A stretch of 64,000 bases of DNA from a virus, in the IMG/VR virus record IMGVR_UViG_3300046507_000371, positions 1 to 64,000 of that record; one strand, 5' to 3'. Positions 51,067-58,909 of this stretch are shown here, piece after piece. The translations under genes were made by a program, and so were the position numbers. Below the pieces are notes generated by a model. That model was given only the letters and a program-made list of their open reading frames with translations. It did not search any database and was not told the origin of the DNA. How positions within the stretch are numbered: position 1 is the first letter of the stretch; each line of letters starts with the position of its first letter.

Positions 51067-51093
51067 AAAAAAACCCGTCGTACTGACGGGGCT
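51067..51093 (-). terminator. rho-independent terminator
   Basis: Minus strand: GCCCCGTC agta cGACGGGT followed by seven T, six bases after the stop at 51099. Confidence 0.85.
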
Positions 51094-51098
51094 ATTCT

Positions 51099-51422
51099 TT
51101 AGTCTCTTTTGAGACCTACTCTTCTGCAGAAGGCCAATACCCGTTTAGATACTTTCGTCGTAATATAGATTCTAACGAATTCAAGTTCTTCATCTTCCGT
51201 TTTGAAATTCTCTCGCTTCACTGCACGATCTACTTCCCTGACCAACGGGATGAAACTTATGAAACACACATTTATTACTGGTATTAATGATACGAGTACC
51301 ACGAATACAACTCTCGGTATAATTTTTTCTAACGAGAGTTTCTTCCACGGAGCTACTTTTATAAGAACGTACGCAGTCAGTAGAACAGATACAGCGTACA
51401 TAGTGTACAGCAGCGGTGCCAT
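51099..51422 (-). CDS. membrane protein, 107 aa
   Basis: ATG 51422 with AAGGGG upstream. Two transmembrane segments (about residues 3-24 and 37-60, the latter with S-L-I-P-V-I-N-V-C-F) and a basic C-terminal cytoplasmic tail. The pattern is like the 96-aa membrane protein at 3622. Function unknown. Confidence 0.68.
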   Translation of the reverse strand: MAPLLYTMYAVSVLLTAYVLIKVAPWKKLSLEKIIPRVVFVVLVSLIPVINVCFISFIPLVREVDRAVKRENFKTEDEELEFVRIYITTKVSKRVLAFCRRVGLKRD

Positions 51423-51471
51423 GAAATCCCCTTGGTAGAGCCCAGTTACTAGCTGGGCTGTGCATCGTTTT

Positions 51472-51609
51472 TTAGCGCTGCCTCAGAGCTATGAGGGCCA
51501 GCACTGCTGTAATTACAGATACAACCGCCACTGCTATGATCTTTGAATACAGTACCTCATTTTCACCAAATACGATTCTCCGTATTTCGTCTTGATCGGC
51601 CTGATCCAT
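51472..51609 (-). CDS. small membrane protein, 45 aa
   Basis: The correct start is ATG 51609, with GGAG upstream (M-D-Q-A-D-Q-D-E-I). A polar N-terminus of about 20 residues is followed by one transmembrane helix (I-I-A-V-A-V-V-S-V-I-T-A-V-L) and a short basic end. A longer open frame upstream in the same phase has no ribosome site and overlaps the next gene. Confidence 0.68.
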   Translation of the reverse strand: MDQADQDEIRRIVFGENEVLYSKIIAVAVVSVITAVLALIALRQR

Positions 51610-51625
51610 TTTGTTTCTCCGAAGA

Positions 51626-51712
51626 CTACTTCTTAGCTCTCGGTGATAGCAGAGCGATGATCGCCAGCAGAGCCAGGATCGGGAATGCCACTGAGCGTTT
51701 CTTTTCAGCCAT
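51626..51712 (-). CDS. very small membrane protein, 28 aa
   Basis: ATG 51712 preceded by AAGGAG. The peptide M-A-E-K-K-R-S is followed by a hydrophobic helix (F-P-I-L-A-L-L-A-I-I-A-L-L) and S-P-R-A-K-K. The basic ends flanking one helix fit an inner-membrane microprotein. Confidence 0.62.
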   Translation of the reverse strand: MAEKKRSVAFPILALLAIIALLSPRAKK

Positions 51713-51724
51713 ACTATTTTCTCC

Positions 51725-51988
51725 TTATTTTTTACGGTGGTCAGCAAGGAACATCACGATCTTCGCTCTTGTCTTGTCTCTGTCAATGAAGTACTTCCGC
51801 TCGACGTAGTCAAGAAAGTCTTCTATCAGAATTCGTATCGTAGTATCACTCATTCCGCTAGTCAGTGCATAGTCCAATCCTACTACGTGCTTTTTGATGA
51901 GCGGGTCTTTTTCACCCCACCTGTCTATCATCATCCGTATTGGGAGCGGTGCTCTCTTGACGATATCGGTCATCTCACTTATTTTCAT
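51725..51988 (-). CDS. hypothetical protein, 87 aa
   Basis: The start ATG 51988 is chosen because GGAGGA lies just upstream; an adjacent ATG at 51991 is also possible. The product is helical and basic with no known motif. It overlaps the small gene upstream by 14 bases. Confidence 0.65.
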   Translation of the reverse strand: MKISEMTDIVKRAPLPIRMMIDRWGEKDPLIKKHVVGLDYALTSGMSDTTIRILIEDFLDYVERKYFIDRDKTRAKIVMFLADHRKK

Positions 51989-52070
51989 CATATCCTCCAA
52001 AGAGGTATAGCTCGGAAATCCGCAAGAACTCCAGAATTGCTTCGGTCATAGTTTCTTCTTCTAGTAACAC
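51975..52070 (-). CDS. small acidic protein, 31 aa
   Basis: GTG 52070 has GAGG six bases upstream; an internal ATG at codon 8 is the alternative. First gene of a four-gene operon of very small proteins after the box A promoter at 52097. Confidence 0.45.
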   Translation of the reverse strand: MLLEEETMTEAILEFLRISELYLFGGYDENK

Positions 52071-52096
52071 GATAAACCTCTATTGTTATTACTCTC

Positions 52097-52106
52097 CTTA
52101 TACCAA
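52097..52106 (-). promoter_or_regulatory. box A promoter (TTGGTATAAG)
   Basis: Exact box, divergent from the box B promoter at 52139 on the other strand. Confidence 0.7.
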
Positions 52107-52138
52107 TCTGAAGCTTGATGTATTACTTCTCTATCTCT

Positions 52139-52147
52139 GTTAAAATA
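52139..52147 (+). promoter_or_regulatory. box B promoter (CTGTTAAAATA)
   Basis: Lies 28 bases before the gene at 52175, with AAAAGGAAA as ribosome site between. Confidence 0.65.
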
Positions 52148-52174
52148 CTCTTTGTAAATTAAAAGGAAACCAAC

Positions 52175-52492
52175 ATGGCAGGTAGTTTTAACAGATACCT
52201 ATCCAAGACCCTCAAAATGATCGATCAAGTGTCGGGGAAGAGCGCAAAGGAATGGGCTACTAAGGCTCGTGTAATGCGCGAGGCTGAGGATACGGGACTT
52301 ACAGCTCTTCGTGCTAAACGCAAAGCACAAGTAGAAGCTGGCCGTACATTCCAGACAAGAGTAAAGGTCGGAGTTGGTGGAGCAGCAGCTGTAGGTACAG
52401 GCATGTTTGGAGTACACAAGTACTTCCAGCACCAAGATCGTAAGATCATGGAAAAAATTGACAAACTGTACGGACAGAAATACAATACTTGA
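52175..52492 (+). CDS. hypothetical virion-region protein, 105 aa
   Basis: Basic helical protein with one Gly/Ala/Val-rich hydrophobic segment (V-G-V-G-G-A-A-A-V-G-T-G-M-F-G-V) near residues 65-80. It opens the neck operon. Function unknown; a small structural or ejection protein is possible. Confidence 0.65.
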   Translation: MAGSFNRYLSKTLKMIDQVSGKSAKEWATKARVMREAEDTGLTALRAKRKAQVEAGRTFQTRVKVGVGGAAAVGTGMFGVHKYFQHQDRKIMEKIDKLYGQKYNT

Positions 52493-52512
52493 ATCTAAGA
52501 AAGGATTAGCAA

Positions 52513-52959
52513 ATGTCTAAAGTAGTTTTTAAAAATTTTTATCTGGTCAATAAGCTTCCGACCGGTCTTGTACTGAAAGCAGGGTATATCTCTATCAAGC
52601 AAGGCTCGTTCGTTAAGATTCTTGAATCAGATTTAGAACACCAAGATGTTCTTGATGCAGTAAATCGTGGTTGGGCAGAAGTTCACTCAGAAGAGCCTGA
52701 TGTCAGCGATCTAGTCAAGGCACCTGAACTGGTTGTAGAGCACGAAGGTTATCAAGGTATGACGGCTGAAGAACTGAAGGCTTCAAAGACTCCGGAAAAG
52801 AAGAGCACAGCAACTTCAGAGTCAATTGGCAAGAATACCGATGTAGTAGAAAAAGTATCAGAAGCAGCAGCTTCACAGATCGGTCAAACCGCTGAAGAAG
52901 CAAATGGCGTAGCAGAAACAGAGAAGGCTAAGCGTGGTCGTAAGGCTGCAGCAGAGTAA
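52513..52959 (+). CDS. hypothetical protein, 148 aa, disordered C-terminus
   Basis: AAAGGA precedes ATG. Residues 1-60 form a small beta domain. The rest is Glu/Ala/Lys-rich and ends in K-A-K-R-G-R-K-A-A-A-E, a basic AT-hook-like patch. It lies between neck-region genes; no family is recognised. Confidence 0.65.
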   Translation: MSKVVFKNFYLVNKLPTGLVLKAGYISIKQGSFVKILESDLEHQDVLDAVNRGWAEVHSEEPDVSDLVKAPELVVEHEGYQGMTAEELKASKTPEKKSTATSESIGKNTDVVEKVSEAAASQIGQTAEEANGVAETEKAKRGRKAAAE

Positions 52960-52963
52960 ATAA

Positions 52964-53407
52964 ATGTCCGTTAATCAAATCCTCACCCCGCAAGAAGTAA
53001 GAGAGTATACGTCAGACTATGCTGTCAACAATTACCTTATCGAAGGTGAGGAAATGACTGACACGTTTATTTCACTCTCTATGACACTAGCAGTGGATTC
53101 GTTTAATACGATTCCGCCAATTGGTGCAGTAGGAATTCAAAACTTCCCATCCAAATCAGTTCTTCTGTGGGGAACTCTTTGGCATGCATACCTCGGTAAA
53201 GCGTTGCTCCTAGCTCGTAATACTATGAACTACAGCGACGGCGGGCTTCAGATTCCAATCGAAGAACGTTCGCAGTTGTATCAGAGTCTAGCAGCAGGTT
53301 TTCAGCAACAGTTTACCGAAGCAGCTACAAAGCTAAAGATTCAGTTGAACATGGAAAGTGGTTGGGGAGAAGTACGAAGCGACCTCTCGCTTATGCCAAC
53401 TTGGTAA
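52964..53407 (+). CDS. head completion/neck-like protein, 147 aa
   Basis: Starts 4 bases after the upstream stop. The all-helical product begins with a T-P-Q-E-V-R-E-Y-T-S-D-Y-A segment and ends L-S-L-M-P-T-W. Size and position between capsid and sheath genes fit a head-tail connector, but this is inferred from context. Confidence 0.55.
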   Translation: MSVNQILTPQEVREYTSDYAVNNYLIEGEEMTDTFISLSMTLAVDSFNTIPPIGAVGIQNFPSKSVLLWGTLWHAYLGKALLLARNTMNYSDGGLQIPIEERSQLYQSLAAGFQQQFTEAATKLKIQLNMESGWGEVRSDLSLMPTW

Positions 53408-53427
53408 TCAAACACAGTTCCAAACAA

Positions 53428-53448
53428 GGCCTCCTTCGGGAGGCTTTT
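53428..53448 (+). terminator. rho-independent terminator
   Basis: GCCTCC ttcg GGAGGC followed by a T-rich run, after the stop at 53407. Confidence 0.8.
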
Positions 53449-53452
53449 GCTT

Positions 53453-53460
53453 TTAAAATA
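53453..53460 (+). promoter_or_regulatory. box B promoter (TTTTAAAATA)
   Basis: Ends 5 bases before the ATG of the tagged gene at 53466, so a nearly leaderless mRNA is predicted, as for the protease gene. Confidence 0.5.
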
Positions 53461-53465
53461 CTGTC

Positions 53466-53729
53466 ATGAACAAATATCTTGAAAAAATCGCTAGCGGTGG
53501 TAATCTTGAAATCATTATGGATTTAACTCATAAACATTTTGATTCAAGTATGAAACCAGATCATGCTTTCTTTCCTAAGAACCGTGAAAATAAGGCTGCT
53601 ACAACAATAGCTGGTAAAAAGTTGGTCGCAGCTATAGAAAGTAGATTCGGTAAAATCAATCCCGGTGATCATCACAAACTCACTACTCCGCGTAAAGTAG
53701 CTGAGTACTTTAAAAACAATACGCCCTAA
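53466..53729 (+). CDS. tagged protein, 87 aa
   Basis: Begins M-N-K-Y-L-E-K-I-A-S and shares its first 29 bases exactly with the gene at 47537. The remainder is soluble, with two His-rich spots (T-H-K-H-F near residue 23 and D-H-H-K near 68). It lies 3 bases before a neck/tail gene. Packaged internal protein inferred. Confidence 0.76.
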   Translation: MNKYLEKIASGGNLEIIMDLTHKHFDSSMKPDHAFFPKNRENKAATTIAGKKLVAAIESRFGKINPGDHHKLTTPRKVAEYFKNNTP

Positions 53730-53731
53730 AC

Positions 53732-54619
53732 ATGGCATTCAACTTCTCAGTCACCCCAGGGTTCTTAATCCAAACCGCTCAGTTGCCTCTTACAACGGCT
53801 AGGAGGGCTTCGGCTATCCAAGTCAAGGTCTACCCACAGTGGTACAAGCAGGCGACTGTAGAATGGTCCATACCGGCTTCCTGGGGTAACTGTGTATTTG
53901 ATGTATACTTCTCTCAAATAGAGGATTCAGATTTTGTCAAAATCAACGCAACCCCAATCGTCGGAAACCACTTCATCGACACCACCCTCAGAGAAGAGTC
54001 CAAATTTAATCATGGATACTACGTCGTTGAAGTACTTCTTCTCGACAAGGGTAGTATCGCCCTTAGATCCGACCCCGCTACTTGGAAAACGTTCCAAAGA
54101 AGCTGGGTAACTATCCGCAGCATGGAAATCCAACGACGTGAGTATTGGCTTCTGTCAAGGTTCGGTGGAATTAGTTCTTATCTATTTAGGCGCAAAAACT
54201 ATGGTAAACGTTGTACGACTTGCTGGGATCCTGTGCATGAACATACGACCCGCGATAATTGCCCTAATTGCATCGGTACTAGTTTTGAAGGCGGATACTT
54301 CACTCCTGCAAAGATCTTCTTGCAGTACGATCCAACCCCAAACAACCTTACCAAAAACTACCTTGGACAAGACGAAGAGAATGTAATTGGAGCGTGGACA
54401 ATTTCCATGCCAGATATTCGTCTTGGTGATGTTATAATTCGTAGCGGAGACTGGAGCGGATATGAAGTTACTAGAATCGCTACTACAGAGTTACAGGGCA
54501 ATGTTGTGAGACAAATGCTGACTCTTACTCAGCTAAGTAAGGGAGCGGTTGAATTCCAACTAGTGACAAGAGATCTTCCAGACTTTCCGTCACAATACTT
54601 GGATTCGTACTTACCATGA
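53732..54619 (+). CDS. neck/tail structural protein with zinc ribbon, 295 aa
   Basis: A beta-rich protein with C-T-T-C near residue 164 and C-P-N-C near 180 forming a zinc ribbon in the middle. Overlaps the next gene by 4 bases (ATGA). Position between head and sheath genes suggests a neck or tail-completion protein; no exact family recognised. Confidence 0.6.
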   Translation: MAFNFSVTPGFLIQTAQLPLTTARRASAIQVKVYPQWYKQATVEWSIPASWGNCVFDVYFSQIEDSDFVKINATPIVGNHFIDTTLREESKFNHGYYVVEVLLLDKGSIALRSDPATWKTFQRSWVTIRSMEIQRREYWLLSRFGGISSYLFRRKNYGKRCTTCWDPVHEHTTRDNCPNCIGTSFEGGYFTPAKIFLQYDPTPNNLTKNYLGQDEENVIGAWTISMPDIRLGDVIIRSGDWSGYEVTRIATTELQGNVVRQMLTLTQLSKGAVEFQLVTRDLPDFPSQYLDSYLP

Positions 54620-55203
54620 TTTTTAGCCCAGTTAACTTAAGCGAATTGATCCTGCAACCTCTTCGCTACTACTTCTCCCAGTACACAGAACAGTCAACGT
54701 TCTTCTGGGACGCAGACGAAAAGAAGAGGACGATTGAACTGGACTATATGAATAACCTTCATAAGATTCCATTTAATGAACGTCCCCGAGTATTGGTTGA
54801 TCGTGGTGCATATAATGTTGGTAAGTTCTCGCTTACCGATAATATGTCTTCTGCAAAGACGATGAATCAAACTATGGGCTTACACGATATTGAGAACTTC
54901 ATTCTCTATAGCGGTCAAGCTGAAATCATAATTGAAGCAACTCAGCTTGGTAGTTGTGAAATTATTACGGATATGGTGCAGCACTTCTTGCTGTGGACAC
55001 GACCTTATCTGTGTAGTACCCAAGGCTTCAAAGACTTCGCTTCTCCTATGACGGTTAGTAATTGTGACCTCGATGGAAGTTCAGAAGGCAAAGAGAAATT
55101 CAGAGTTACAATTGCAGTGCCTTGGATGCGTGAAGAACGCTGGTCAGTTAAGAACGACAGTATCAAGATCAAGAACTTCATTTTGAATCTTCAGCCTGAA
55201 TAA
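54616..55203 (+). CDS. tail completion-like protein, 195 aa
   Basis: Coupled to the upstream gene by ATGA. It contains V-L-V-D-R-G-A-Y-N-V-G near residue 58 and a helical segment (M-V-Q-H-F-L-L-W-T) near 120. It is the last gene before the sheath promoter, a usual place for tail terminator or completion proteins (inference). Confidence 0.58.
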   Translation: MIFSPVNLSELILQPLRYYFSQYTEQSTFFWDADEKKRTIELDYMNNLHKIPFNERPRVLVDRGAYNVGKFSLTDNMSSAKTMNQTMGLHDIENFILYSGQAEIIIEATQLGSCEIITDMVQHFLLWTRPYLCSTQGFKDFASPMTVSNCDLDGSSEGKEKFRVTIAVPWMREERWSVKNDSIKIKNFILNLQPE

Positions 55204-55207
55204 TTCT

Positions 55208-55216
55208 GCTAAAATA
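55208..55216 (+). promoter_or_regulatory. box B promoter (CTGCTAAAATA)
   Basis: TTCTGCTAAAATATC(A)GCATAAT, nearly identical with the box at 38827. It lies 76 bases before the sheath gene. Confidence 0.7.
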
Positions 55217-55241
55217 TCAGCATAATGTGTCAAGAATTCGG

Positions 55242-55263
55242 CTCGTAGTCAAGTGACTGCGAG
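55242..55263 (+). promoter_or_regulatory. leader hairpin, sheath mRNA
   Basis: CTCGTAGTC AAGT GACTGCGAG, a 9-bp stem (one G-U) with tetraloop, between promoter and ribosome site. Confidence 0.62.
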
Positions 55264-55291
55264 TATCAAAAAATCCTTTTAGGAAATAAAT

Positions 55292-57928
55292 ATGTCATAT
55301 GTCGTTCCATCAGTACTAGTTTATCAACAGCTCCAAAGCTCTGGCGGCGTTGCTAACGTTACTCCTGATCTGGAAGTATGCCTAATTGGACCCGCATACA
55401 ACGTAGTGAGCTACGTAGCAGGTTCAAATGCATCCCTTATCCAAACTGCAGCAGTTCCAGCAGTAAACGCAATCGGTAGCATGACCCTTGGTTCAGCAGT
55501 AGTTACTTTTACTACTCCTGTTCCTTTCGCTATTGGTGACGTTCTACTTATCCCTGGTGCTTCCACAACAGGTAGTACACTTAGCGCAACTGTACTTTCA
55601 GTGTCTGGCCTTACTGCCACGACAGATACTGCTGCAGGTACAACTGTAAGCAACGTAACAGTAACGAAGACTGCTGTTATCAGCAACTCAGGTGTTGTAA
55701 ATACCTTTGGTCTTCCTTCAACTCAACCTGGCCAAGTAGTTGAGCCAGACTCAGTTCAGGTATATCTGAACAACGCAAAGATCGAAACCCTTGTAAGTGG
55801 CTTCCTGGGATATTCAGGCGCAAACCAACTTGATATCTCTACACCTACCGGCACAGGTACAACTTCAGCTGGCTCAGCAAGCGTAACCGCAGTTACTAAC
55901 GCTACTCGTTTCGTAGTTGGCGATGTTATCTCTATCGCTGGTGCAGGCGCAGCAGGTGCTGCTCTAGTTGCTACGATCAGCAACATTTCAGGTACAACGT
56001 TCACAATCTCAGCCCAAGCTGGTACTGCTACAACTGGTGCAGCAATCACTAAGGCTACGCTTTCAAACGTTAACCAAACAACTTCAACTCTTCTAGTTGA
56101 ACCAGGTGATGCTATCGATATCGCTTACACGAACACAAGTTCAGTAGCGAAGGTATTCAGCACGACCGTAACCGCTGTTGTTAATCCGACTTCAACTCTG
56201 ATTACCCTGAACACTACAGACGTTCTACCGGCTGACCTTAGCGTTCAAACAACTGTTCCTGGTGCTCTTACTCAAGGCGCAACAAGCGTCACAGTAGCAA
56301 GCGCAACTGGTATCGCAATCGGTGATACGATCCTTATCCGTGGCGCAGGTGCTAACGGTGCAGACCTAGTTGCAAACGTATCAAACGTAGCTACCAACGT
56401 TCTTACCATCAGCCCCGCTGTAGGTACAGCAGTTGGCGCAGGCGCAGTAGTAATCAAGAAGGCTCTGTTCACTGTTAAGACTCGCAAGATTTATAACAAC
56501 CAGCTTCTTCCTGCTGTAAACCCAAGCACAAGTACATCAAACTACGATGCTTCAAACGCTCCTACAACTGGCCAGATCTCAATCGAACCTAATCCGTTCG
56601 TAATTTACGGTCGTGTTGTTAGCGGTGAAGTTCACTTTGCTTACCGTGCTCTTCGTACAGATCTTTCAGGCGCTATCCAAGTTCTGACGACAACTGGTGA
56701 CATCGAAGGTATCCTTGGTGATACTTCTGATCAAAACCCGCTTGGCCTGGCTTCAGTAATTTGCATGGCAAATACTACGACTCAGATCAATGTAATCGCA
56801 GTACCGAGCGACGACCTTATTGGTTATGAAACCGCTCTTGAACTTGCTGAAGGCCATCGTCTTTACGCACTAGTTCCGCTTACACAAGAAGTAGATATTC
56901 TTTCAGCATTCCAAGCTCACGTTGACCAAATGTCAACTCCGCAAGAAGCTGCATGGCGTATCGCTTTGGTTAACACAGCAATTCCTACGAGCCAAAACAT
57001 TGGTCCGTACTCAAGCGGCTTCGTTAACGCAAACGGTGGAAACAACACTATTACTGTTATCAACGGTAACTACGTACTGACAGCCTCAAATGCTACATTC
57101 ATGTCAGACGGCGTTGTTCCTGGTGACTCAGTTATTGTTACTGCTGCTACTGGCACTCCTACTCAAGTTGGTTCACTACAAGTACAACAAGTACTGAATA
57201 ACCAACAAGTAGTTGTAGCTGCTACTGGTACTGCAACTGCTGTTAGTTACTACGTTGGTCGTACGCTGAGCAAGGCTCAAAAGGCAACTGCTGTAGCTGC
57301 TGCTAGCACAACCTTCACCGACAAGCGTGTGATCCACGTTCAGCCGGATACAGTTGGTATTACCGTAGATGGCGTTGTTAAGTATCTGCCTGGCTACTAC
57401 CTGTGTGCTGCTCTTGGTGGCATGGTTGCTGGTTTCCCAGTACAACAAGGTTTCACCAACGTTGGTGTTGCAGGCGTTGCAGATCTGAAGTTCTCAAACT
57501 TCTATTTCACACGTGCTCAAATGAACACGATGGCTGCTGCAGGTACGCTGTTGTTCGTACAAGAAACGCAAGGTTCAATTCCTTTCGTTCGCCATGAACT
57601 AACGACAGATATGTCAGTACTTGAGTTCCGTGAACTTCTAGTCGTTAAGAACTGGGACTGGCTCAGCATGTTCTACCATGATCAGCTAGCTTCCTTTATC
57701 GGTAAGTGGAACGTTACTCCAGATAGTCTTAATACTCTGCGTCAAACAATCATCTCTGCTTCAGAGTTGGTTAAGGGTCAAAAACTACCGAAGATCGGTG
57801 CACCGCTGCTTAGTTACAAAATTTCTAGCCTGGCTCAAGATCCGAACAACAAGGATCAGGTCATTATTAATCTGAACATCAGTGTTGTGTACCCTCTTAA
57901 TTATATCAATCTGTTCCTCATTATCTAA
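55292..57928 (+). CDS. tail sheath protein with inserted repeat modules
   Basis: The 878-aa product begins M-S-Y-V-V-P-S-V-L-V-Y. The C-terminus (K-L-P-K-I-G-A-P-L-L...V-I-I-N-L-N-I-S-V-V-Y-P-L-N-Y-I) is typical of contractile sheath proteins. Three similar beta modules of about 65 residues (near 61-130, 190-255, 325-395) share V-G-D-V-I-S-I-x-G-A-G-like cores; a fourth, more divergent one lies near 578-655. They probably decorate the outside of the sheath. It is much longer than common sheaths (about 400-660 aa). The tail tube gene follows after a mobile endonuclease gene. Confidence 0.85.
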   Translation: MSYVVPSVLVYQQLQSSGGVANVTPDLEVCLIGPAYNVVSYVAGSNASLIQTAAVPAVNAIGSMTLGSAVVTFTTPVPFAIGDVLLIPGASTTGSTLSATVLSVSGLTATTDTAAGTTVSNVTVTKTAVISNSGVVNTFGLPSTQPGQVVEPDSVQVYLNNAKIETLVSGFLGYSGANQLDISTPTGTGTTSAGSASVTAVTNATRFVVGDVISIAGAGAAGAALVATISNISGTTFTISAQAGTATTGAAITKATLSNVNQTTSTLLVEPGDAIDIAYTNTSSVAKVFSTTVTAVVNPTSTLITLNTTDVLPADLSVQTTVPGALTQGATSVTVASATGIAIGDTILIRGAGANGADLVANVSNVATNVLTISPAVGTAVGAGAVVIKKALFTVKTRKIYNNQLLPAVNPSTSTSNYDASNAPTTGQISIEPNPFVIYGRVVSGEVHFAYRALRTDLSGAIQVLTTTGDIEGILGDTSDQNPLGLASVICMANTTTQINVIAVPSDDLIGYETALELAEGHRLYALVPLTQEVDILSAFQAHVDQMSTPQEAAWRIALVNTAIPTSQNIGPYSSGFVNANGGNNTITVINGNYVLTASNATFMSDGVVPGDSVIVTAATGTPTQVGSLQVQQVLNNQQVVVAATGTATAVSYYVGRTLSKAQKATAVAAASTTFTDKRVIHVQPDTVGITVDGVVKYLPGYYLCAALGGMVAGFPVQQGFTNVGVAGVADLKFSNFYFTRAQMNTMAAAGTLLFVQETQGSIPFVRHELTTDMSVLEFRELLVVKNWDWLSMFYHDQLASFIGKWNVTPDSLNTLRQTIISASELVKGQKLPKIGAPLLSYKISSLAQDPNNKDQVIINLNISVVYPLNYINLFLII

Positions 57929-57942
57929 TGAGTTCAGAAAAC

Positions 57943-57974
57943 TAAAAAAAGCCCGGAGAAATCTGGGCTTTTTT
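57943..57974 (+). terminator. bidirectional terminator after the sheath gene
   Basis: AGCCCGG agaaat CTGGGCT with A and T runs, between convergent sheath and GIY-YIG genes. Confidence 0.85.
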
Positions 57975-57982
57975 GTTTGTAT

Positions 57983-58801
57983 CTATCTTTTTACAAAAGA
58001 GTGTAACTCAATAGGATCGACTATCAGATTATCTCTACCCGGTACAAATTCGACATCTAAATTCAATACGTTATTTTCTACCAACTTACGTATGTCTAAA
58101 TAGCTATTAGCTCCGCTTTTTATGTATCCGATCTTGTCAAGTATGGGGGTAAAAATTGGCAGAAAATTATTACCTTTAGAACTTAGACGTTTGAATATAT
58201 TACAAATAGTACTTTTATCAACACCCAATTTTTTAGCAAAATCTGATGCTTTGTATGATGGATTTGAAATAAGCAAATGTATGAAAGCTAGTACATCTCT
58301 ATCAGATATTTTTCTGTGAATCAACGCCGCCTTGAACCCGGAAATCTCTGACTGAAGACGTTCTTCATTAGATTGGGTTTTACCCCTAGTTTTATCGTGC
58401 AACGTTTTTAATTGCAAAAGTCTATCTTTCTCATTTGCATAATAAGCATTCTTCATTTTAGAAACAGTCTCTTCAGTCATATCAACTGATCCAGCTGTTC
58501 TTGTTATATTGAAATCTTCCCTAGATAGTTTATTTAAGTGTATCTGTTCTCTGCTTAGTAAATCGATTCTGTCTACAACTAATTCCACTACTTTAAATAC
58601 AAAACTTTCGGGCCCGTATTTGTCGAAGGAAAACTGGAGGTGTCTATTTCCGTGAGTTTTAGAAGCTAAAGCTCTTAAGTGATCCTTGTGTCTTCTGCAA
58701 AACTTAGTCGTTGATCCAACGTATTGTCTACCATTCGCCAAGCAAGTTATAGAGTAGATTCCTGCCAAATTTTTTTCGTTATTTTCTACTTCAAACTTCA
58801 T
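57983..58801 (-). CDS. GIY-YIG homing endonuclease
   Basis: The 272-aa product has G-I-Y-S-I near residue 14, Q-Y-V-G-S-T near 26-31, an R-R-H-K-D-H segment and a F-D-K-Y-G-P-E-S-F catalytic region with Glu. This is the GIY-YIG nuclease fold. A C-terminal helix-turn-helix (F-A-K-K-L-G-V-D-K-S-T-I near 190-201) would bind the target. It is AT-rich and on the opposite strand to the structural genes, inserted between sheath and tube, as expected of a free-standing homing endonuclease. Confidence 0.9.
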   Translation of the reverse strand: MKFEVENNEKNLAGIYSITCLANGRQYVGSTTKFCRRHKDHLRALASKTHGNRHLQFSFDKYGPESFVFKVVELVVDRIDLLSREQIHLNKLSREDFNITRTAGSVDMTEETVSKMKNAYYANEKDRLLQLKTLHDKTRGKTQSNEERLQSEISGFKAALIHRKISDRDVLAFIHLLISNPSYKASDFAKKLGVDKSTICNIFKRLSSKGNNFLPIFTPILDKIGYIKSGANSYLDIRKLVENNVLNLDVEFVPGRDNLIVDPIELHSFVKR

Positions 58802-58832
58802 TTTTTATATACATGTCCTTCTCTAACTTCCA

Positions 58833-58841
58833 ATTAAAATA
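58833..58841 (+). promoter_or_regulatory. box B promoter (ATTAAAATA)
   Basis: Lies 68 bases before the tube ATG and upstream of a leader hairpin. Confidence 0.6.
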
Positions 58842-58850
58842 CAACCGTAG

Positions 58851-58879
58851 GGTACAGGTTGTCTCAATCTTCTTGTACC
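58851..58879 (+). promoter_or_regulatory. leader hairpin, tail tube mRNA
   Basis: GGTACA, 17-base loop, TGTACC; a perfect 6-bp stem between promoter and start. Confidence 0.45.
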
Positions 58880-58909
58880 AAAGAATTCATTTTTAAGGAT
58901 AGATACTAT

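Noticed and set aside
51472-51747. 91-codon frame extending upstream of the 45-aa membrane protein
   Set aside because: The upstream part overlaps the 28-aa gene, has no ribosome site and is Arg/Ser/Trp-rich; ATG 51609 with GGAG is the better start.
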